Assembly (NCBI GenBank): GCA_964627605.1
Contig: CAZVGZ010000008.1
Location: 42,107-106,106, forward strand
DNA from: CAZVGZ01 sp964627605
Lineage (GTDB): Bacteria; Latescibacterota; MWCZ01; CAZVGZ01
Reading direction: 5' to 3'
DNA length: 64,000 bases
A model generated the notes under the pieces. It was not told the origin of the DNA. It ran no database searches and saw only the letters and a list, made by a program, of their open reading frames with translations. Positions 60,576 to 64,000 of the stretch are shown piece after piece. Each line of letters opens with the position of its first letter. Position 1 is the first letter of the stretch. The position numbers and the translations under genes are program-made.

Positions 60576-61355
60576 CTAAAGCGGATCTACAATGTTGGGT
60601 AGGTTTTTTCTCAAATCCGTCAGCTCGTCCCTCAGTTGAGCAGCCCGTTCGAACTCTTCGCCCTCAACGGCCTCATTGAGCTCGTTTTCCAAGCGTTGCT
60701 CCAGAGAGAGCGGGCGAGTCTTGGACATCTCCTCTGCTAAACGCTCCAGATACGCTATCTCCCCAGATTCGCCTGACATCTCATCGTGGCCGCGTTCACG
60801 GTGAAACTCTCTGATCTCCTCGGAAGTTTTATCAAGAGCTTCCAAAGCCTCGTCATACTCTTTTCGCTCCCAATGCAGGCGCGCTTCGGCCATCGTCCGA
60901 TGAACCATCACGAATGGCCGATACTGCAAAAATATGTCACGATATGTTCCGTCGCTGGCGTATTCGTCGATCAGATCCATTATGCTAAGGTTGTGGTCGG
61001 CGTCATCCATCGCTGCGGCAAACTCTTCTATTTCGAGCCAACTTATTCGACGGTGGTAGAACTGTACCGACTCCAGCTGGAGTTTCATGCAATCGTCAGC
61101 ATCCAGGACAAAATCGTCGGTGTTGCCGTGGCGTTCCTCGTGGGCGTCGCGAAGGTGGTGGTAGTAGCTGAGCAGCGTCTCGTGGCCGTGGGGACGGCGG
61201 CTGTCTGGTCGGCCAGACAACTCCATCTGCAGAAGGCCCAAGTCCACTCGAAGCTGCAGCTTAGGACGTCCGTCCGAGCCGGTAATTCGCCTAACTACCG
61301 GTCGATCGGGTCGGTACTCCCATCCGTCCAGAATAGGACCGATGTCGTGACTCAC
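60576..61355 (-). CDS. UVR-motif (UvrB/UvrC-type) protein
   Basis: A 259-residue mostly helical protein. The C-terminal part contains a UVR motif (RLENELNEAVEGEEFERAAQ followed by LRDELTDLRKNL), the small helical hairpin by which UvrB contacts UvrC and McsA contacts its kinase. The N-terminal part starts SHDIGPILDGWEYRPDRPVV and has a conserved-looking LRVDLGLLQMELSGRPDS. No nuclease or zinc-finger motif is seen, so it is not UvrB, UvrC or McsA. I favour the GTG at 61355, which follows GGAAGG, over the ATG at 61373. The function is unknown; an adaptor in stress response or protein quality control is a guess. Confidence 0.75.
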   Translation of the reverse strand: MSHDIGPILDGWEYRPDRPVVRRITGSDGRPKLQLRVDLGLLQMELSGRPDSRRPHGHETLLSYYHHLRDAHEERHGNTDDFVLDADDCMKLQLESVQFYHRRISWLEIEEFAAAMDDADHNLSIMDLIDEYASDGTYRDIFLQYRPFVMVHRTMAEARLHWERKEYDEALEALDKTSEEIREFHRERGHDEMSGESGEIAYLERLAEEMSKTRPLSLEQRLENELNEAVEGEEFERAAQLRDELTDLRKNLPNIVDPL

Positions 61356-61473
61356 AGATCGCCTTCCTTCCATACCATCAGTCAACCGGTTGGGCACGGG
61401 TGCCCAGTGCGGTCAGTCATTCACCATACACTAGCTTCGGTACATCGATCTGTAATCGACGCAGCCGCGAACT

Positions 61474-61869
61474 CTAATCCTCGTCTAACGCCGCAGTGCC
61501 GTCATAGATCATCTCTTCACCCCGAAATATTTGGCTGTCACGAAGCTCGTGCTTCATAAACTGACCGTGCGACATGTGGCGCATGACTTCGCGGGGGTCG
61601 CCGTACTTTTCAATCAACATTTCGACGGAGCCTTCGAACCGTTTACCAGGCTTGATCTTGACATCCTGCGCCTCGACGACGTTCAGACTGGTGTCTCCCT
61701 CAGACATCTGCAGTTGCCGCCGACGGTATCTATCGTGGCGCGTGTCATCCTCAGAGGTCTCGTCGTCTGCTTCCGAGGCCTGCTTCGCCCACTCTTCGCG
61801 TGTATGTTCCGGTATGTCCGGTTCGCCTCGTCCGAGCTTGCGCAATGTTCCAGCGATGGATTTGGCCAT
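61474..61869 (-). CDS. Hypothetical protein (131 aa)
   Basis: A 131-residue, strongly charged soluble protein. The first half is acidic and probably disordered (QASEADDETSEDDTRHDRYR); the second half is more ordered (VKIKPGKRFEGSVEMLIEKY, HMSHGQFMKHELRDSQIFRG). No family is recognised. It starts 35 bp after the terminator of tRNA-His, on the same strand, and stops 118 bp before the UVR-motif gene. Its reading frame and ribosome site (GGGAGGGCGAT before ATG) look real. Confidence 0.6.
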   Translation of the reverse strand: MAKSIAGTLRKLGRGEPDIPEHTREEWAKQASEADDETSEDDTRHDRYRRRQLQMSEGDTSLNVVEAQDVKIKPGKRFEGSVEMLIEKYGDPREVMRHMSHGQFMKHELRDSQIFRGEEMIYDGTAALDED

Positions 61870-61903
61870 ATCGCCCTCCCAGAAGAATCGATTGGTCTAG
61901 AGA

Positions 61904-61931
61904 CAAAAAAAGGCCTGGGCATCTGCCCAGG
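61904..61931 (-). terminator. Rho-independent terminator of tRNA-His
   Basis: On the minus strand CCTGGGC-AGAT-GCCCAGG is a perfect 7-bp stem with a 4-base loop followed by CCTTTTTTT. It begins 18 bp after the tRNA 3' end. Confidence 0.9.
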
Positions 61932-61949
61932 ACGTATAATAGAAACATA

Positions 61950-62024
61950 GGTGGATGATGGGAATCGAACCCACGGCCTCCAGGGCCACAACCTGGCGCT
62001 CTAACCAACTGAGCTACACCCACC
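61950..62024 (-). tRNA. tRNA-His (anticodon GUG)
   Basis: A full cloverleaf on the minus strand: acceptor stem GTGGGTG/CATCCAC (one G-U), D-arm with GTAGCTCAGTTGGTTAGAGC, anticodon arm CCAGG-TTGTGGC-CCTGG with anticodon GTG, and T-arm CGTGGGTTCGATTCCCA. A G precedes the acceptor stem at 62024 and faces discriminator C at 61950, the G-1:C73 pair required by histidyl-tRNA synthetase. The CCA tail is not encoded. It is followed at once by a strong terminator, so it is a single-gene transcript. Confidence 0.97.
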
Positions 62025-62160
62025 ATATACACCTCGGTGAAGTCGGTGTTTACGCACTATCCGCATGTCCAGAAAACAACGGAACATAACCTTAAAAATA
62101 TACCTCCAGAATCCGATAAATGCCAATACCCGCCGGATATTTACATAGGTCGATCCAACG

Positions 62161-64000
62161 ATGAGAACCCATCACCGTATTGAACCGGTGGTTTTGGTAT
62201 TGACTGGCGCATCGGGCCTGGTGCTTGAGGTGGTTTGGCTGCGAATCGCGTGGCGGCTGCTTGGTCACACCGCAACCGTCACCGCCCTGGTCTTGGCGGC
62301 AATGACCGCAGGGATCGGGTGCGGCGCTTTGTTGGCATCGAGATGGACCGTACCAAGGCGGCCACAGGTGTGGGCGTCGGTGGTAGTCAGTGGGGTCGCG
62401 CTGATCAGCACAGCAGTCCCAACGATCTTGATCGCAGTCGGCAGCAGCTACGCGGGTTTGATGACGATTTTTTTTCCCGCCGTTGGCATGGGCGTCGTTT
62501 TTTCGATGATGACGGCGACAATAAAACAGACACCGAGCATCGCGGTCGCCTACGCCGCAAATCTGGTCGGTTCGGTAGGGGGATCTCTCGCCGCCGGTTT
62601 TGTTCTTGTCGAGACGTTCGGTCTGTCTCGGACGAACAACATCGGAGCGGCGGTATACGGTGTTGCGGCGGTTCTCGCGCTGTTTAACACGAAGTCGAGC
62701 AGCGGGGTCAGTCCAACCCAGGTCAGCTACCTGCAGCCCGAGCCGGGTGCCGGATATTCTGCGTGGGTGGCCGGTGTTGCGGCGTTGGGGTTGCAGATCG
62801 TCTGGTTTAGATGGCTGGCGGTTACACTCGGCGGTACCGTCTACGCCTCGGCGGTACTATTCGCCTGGGTGATGATCGCCCAAAGCTTGGGCGTTTGGAT
62901 TAGTGGTCGAGTCCGCAGAATCTGGATTCCGCTGGTGGTTGCAGCACTGTGGGCTCCATTTGGGCGCGCCTTGTCGTCGCCTATCATTCAGGCGGTAGGA
63001 GGTCATTCGCCAATATTCGCCACTGCGGTGTCGCTGGTTGCCGTCGGTGGAAGTTTCACCGCTCTCGGCTCTGTTTTCGGTGTACTGACTCGCCAACTTA
63101 GTGTTTCGCGAATCTACGGCTACCACACGCTCGGCGGATCGGCAGGAACATTAGTCGTGGCGTTTATACTGCTGCCCTATTTGGGGAGCAGCTGGTCTGG
63201 TGTCGTGATTACGCTTCTCCTTTTTTCGGCACTGGTCTACCGACACGCCTCGCGGAAGTTCATTCTGTTTACGTCCATATGCGCGGTCATCGCCACACTC
63301 GCATGGTGGCATTCCCCAATCAGGGGAGGCGGTGCTCCGATCACCTCCATCTGGAGTGATGAAGGTTCGGCTGGGCTAGTCGCTGTAGAGGAGAACCTGT
63401 ATACGGGAGTGCGTCAACTGACAACGGACCGACTGCTTATTGAAGGCTCCGACGGCCCGCTGGCCATAAGAGCGCAGTGGGCCCAAGGATATATAGCGAG
63501 ATGGCTGCACGGCGACCCACGTAGGATACTGGCCGTGGGTCTCGGAACCGCCGTCAGTCTAAGCGGTCTGCTGGGTGAAGGCGTAGACACGTTGATCGCG
63601 GTAGAGATATCCGACGCGGTATTAGAAGGCACGGCCTATTTCTCGTGGTCGAACAGTGAGGTATTAGACGACTCTCGGGTTGGAGTTTTGAAAAAGGATG
63701 GCGTGCTCGCGATAGGGGAGCTTGACCTTCAATTCGATCTGATCTGGGCTGACCTGTTCCATCCTCAGACTAAAGGTACGGGCGATCTCTACAGCCGTGA
63801 GCAGTTTCAAGCCTACCACGATCACCTCGCCACTGGCGGCGCTGCTTGGCAGTGGTTGTCACTAGAACAGTTGACACCGGACGGACTCAAGAGTGTCGTT
63901 CGCACATTCGCCACCGTTTTTGAATCGGTGGAGTTTTGGCGATTTCATCGGTACGGTGCTTTGGTAGGGCGGAGAAGCAATGAGCGTTTTTCTGTTGAAT
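62161..64000 (+). CDS. Membrane-fused spermidine-synthase-like protein (3' end off window)
   Basis: A frame from ATG 62161 (AGGTCG upstream) stays open for 613 codons to the edge. Residues 1 to about 390 contain some ten membrane spans (LTGASGLVLEVVWLRIAWRL at the start, VGSVGGSLAAGFVLVETFG near 137). From about 415 a cytosolic spermidine-synthase-type Rossmann domain follows: ILAVGLGTAVSLSGLLGEG (near 457), IAVEISDAVLEGT and DLIWADLFHPQTKGTGDLYS near 527. The aminopropyltransferase active site is not clearly conserved, so polyamine synthesis is doubtful. Such fused proteins are widespread in bacteria and their substrates are unknown. It reads divergently from tRNA-His. Confidence 0.8.
   Translation, partial: MRTHHRIEPVVLVLTGASGLVLEVVWLRIAWRLLGHTATVTALVLAAMTAGIGCGALLASRWTVPRRPQVWASVVVSGVALISTAVPTILIAVGSSYAGLMTIFFPAVGMGVVFSMMTATIKQTPSIAVAYAANLVGSVGGSLAAGFVLVETFGLSRTNNIGAAVYGVAAVLALFNTKSSSGVSPTQVSYLQPEPGAGYSAWVAGVAALGLQIVWFRWLAVTLGGTVYASAVLFAWVMIAQSLGVWISGRVRRIWIPLVVAALWAPFGRALSSPIIQAVGGHSPIFATAVSLVAVGGSFTALGSVFGVLTRQLSVSRIYGYHTLGGSAGTLVVAFILLPYLGSSWSGVVITLLLFSALVYRHASRKFILFTSICAVIATLAWWHSPIRGGGAPITSIWSDEGSAGLVAVEENLYTGVRQLTTDRLLIEGSDGPLAIRAQWAQGYIARWLHGDPRRILAVGLGTAVSLSGLLGEGVDTLIAVEISDAVLEGTAYFSWSNSEVLDDSRVGVLKKDGVLAIGELDLQFDLIWADLFHPQTKGTGDLYSREQFQAYHDHLATGGAAWQWLSLEQLTPDGLKSVVRTFATVFESVEFWRFHRYGALVGRRSNERFSVE

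Noticed and set aside
1..64000. CRISPR arrays, prophage, integrons, toxin-antitoxin or complete defence systems
   Set aside because: No regularly spaced repeats, cas-like genes, phage structural genes or recognisable toxin-antitoxin pairs were seen on either strand.

Overview
The window looks like chromosomal DNA from an uncultivated, moderately GC-rich Gram-negative-type bacterium. My best guess is a member of the FCB group, Latescibacterota-like. That is inference from gene content: lipoprotein signal sequences, a FlgD-type C-terminal domain on a beta-helix protein, GH78 rhamnosidase, URO-D-like and xylose-isomerase-like carbohydrate enzymes, and an RND-type membrane-fusion protein. No rRNA or ribosomal protein gene is present to settle the phylum. 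The genetic code is standard: intact genes end in TAA, TAG and TGA.

Layout. 1-3.4 kb (minus): NusG-domain-II protein, Gx-transporter-like membrane protein, RCK potassium channel, stand-alone cNMP-binding protein and the start of a SpoIID/LytB lipoprotein, tightly packed. 3.5-20.6 kb: mixed metabolism (PHP hydrolase, SDR, fabI, sugar isomerase/epimerase, URO-D-like protein, small lipoprotein, GH78 rhamnosidase, unknown membrane protein with a 57-residue partner, alaC, a frameshifted PLD-like gene, cimA, a TIM-barrel-like protein). 20.7-30.2 kb (minus): branched-chain amino-acid block leuB-leuD-leuC-leuA / GNAT-ilvC / ilvN-ilvB, preceded by a Val/Ile-rich leader peptide with attenuator-like hairpins. 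30.3-38.5 kb: decayed beta-helix gene, RND adaptor, hisD-hisG, aspC, two convergent pseudogenes and a 2-hydroxyacid dehydrogenase. 38.6-49.6 kb: apbE, a family-2 glycosyltransferase, an IS3-family remnant inside a decayed debranching-enzyme gene, an FAD flavoprotein, a broken esterase, a second URO-D-like gene, a broken dihaem cytochrome c, a DegT/DnrJ aminotransferase and a DapA-family enzyme. 49.9-60.5 kb (plus): an almost complete haem operon, ccsA-hemA-hemC-hemB-hemL-hemE-hemN-hemH-hemG, lacking only a recognisable hemD. 60.6-64 kb: UVR-motif protein, small hypothetical protein, tRNA-His with its terminator, and a membrane-fused spermidine-synthase-like protein running off the edge.

How the genes work together. 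CimA makes citramalate and LeuC/LeuD/LeuB can carry it to 2-oxobutyrate, which feeds IlvB/IlvN/IlvC, so isoleucine can be made without threonine deaminase. LeuA starts the parallel leucine branch. ilvD and ilvE are not in the window. The haem operon runs from glutamyl-tRNA to protohaem.

The clearest genome-scale signal is contrast. Core biosynthesis genes are intact, while at least nine peripheral genes (sugar catabolism, surface beta-helix proteins, ECF-like sigma factor, cytochrome c, esterase, DinB-like, PLD-like) are broken by a few stops, frameshifts or truncations. This suggests recent and continuing gene loss. I found no CRISPR array, prophage or complete mobile element. The most interesting regulatory candidates are the ilvBN leader peptide, a two-part hairpin element shared by the leaders of leuA and ilvC, and a 21-bp perfect inverted repeat inside the apbE reading frame.
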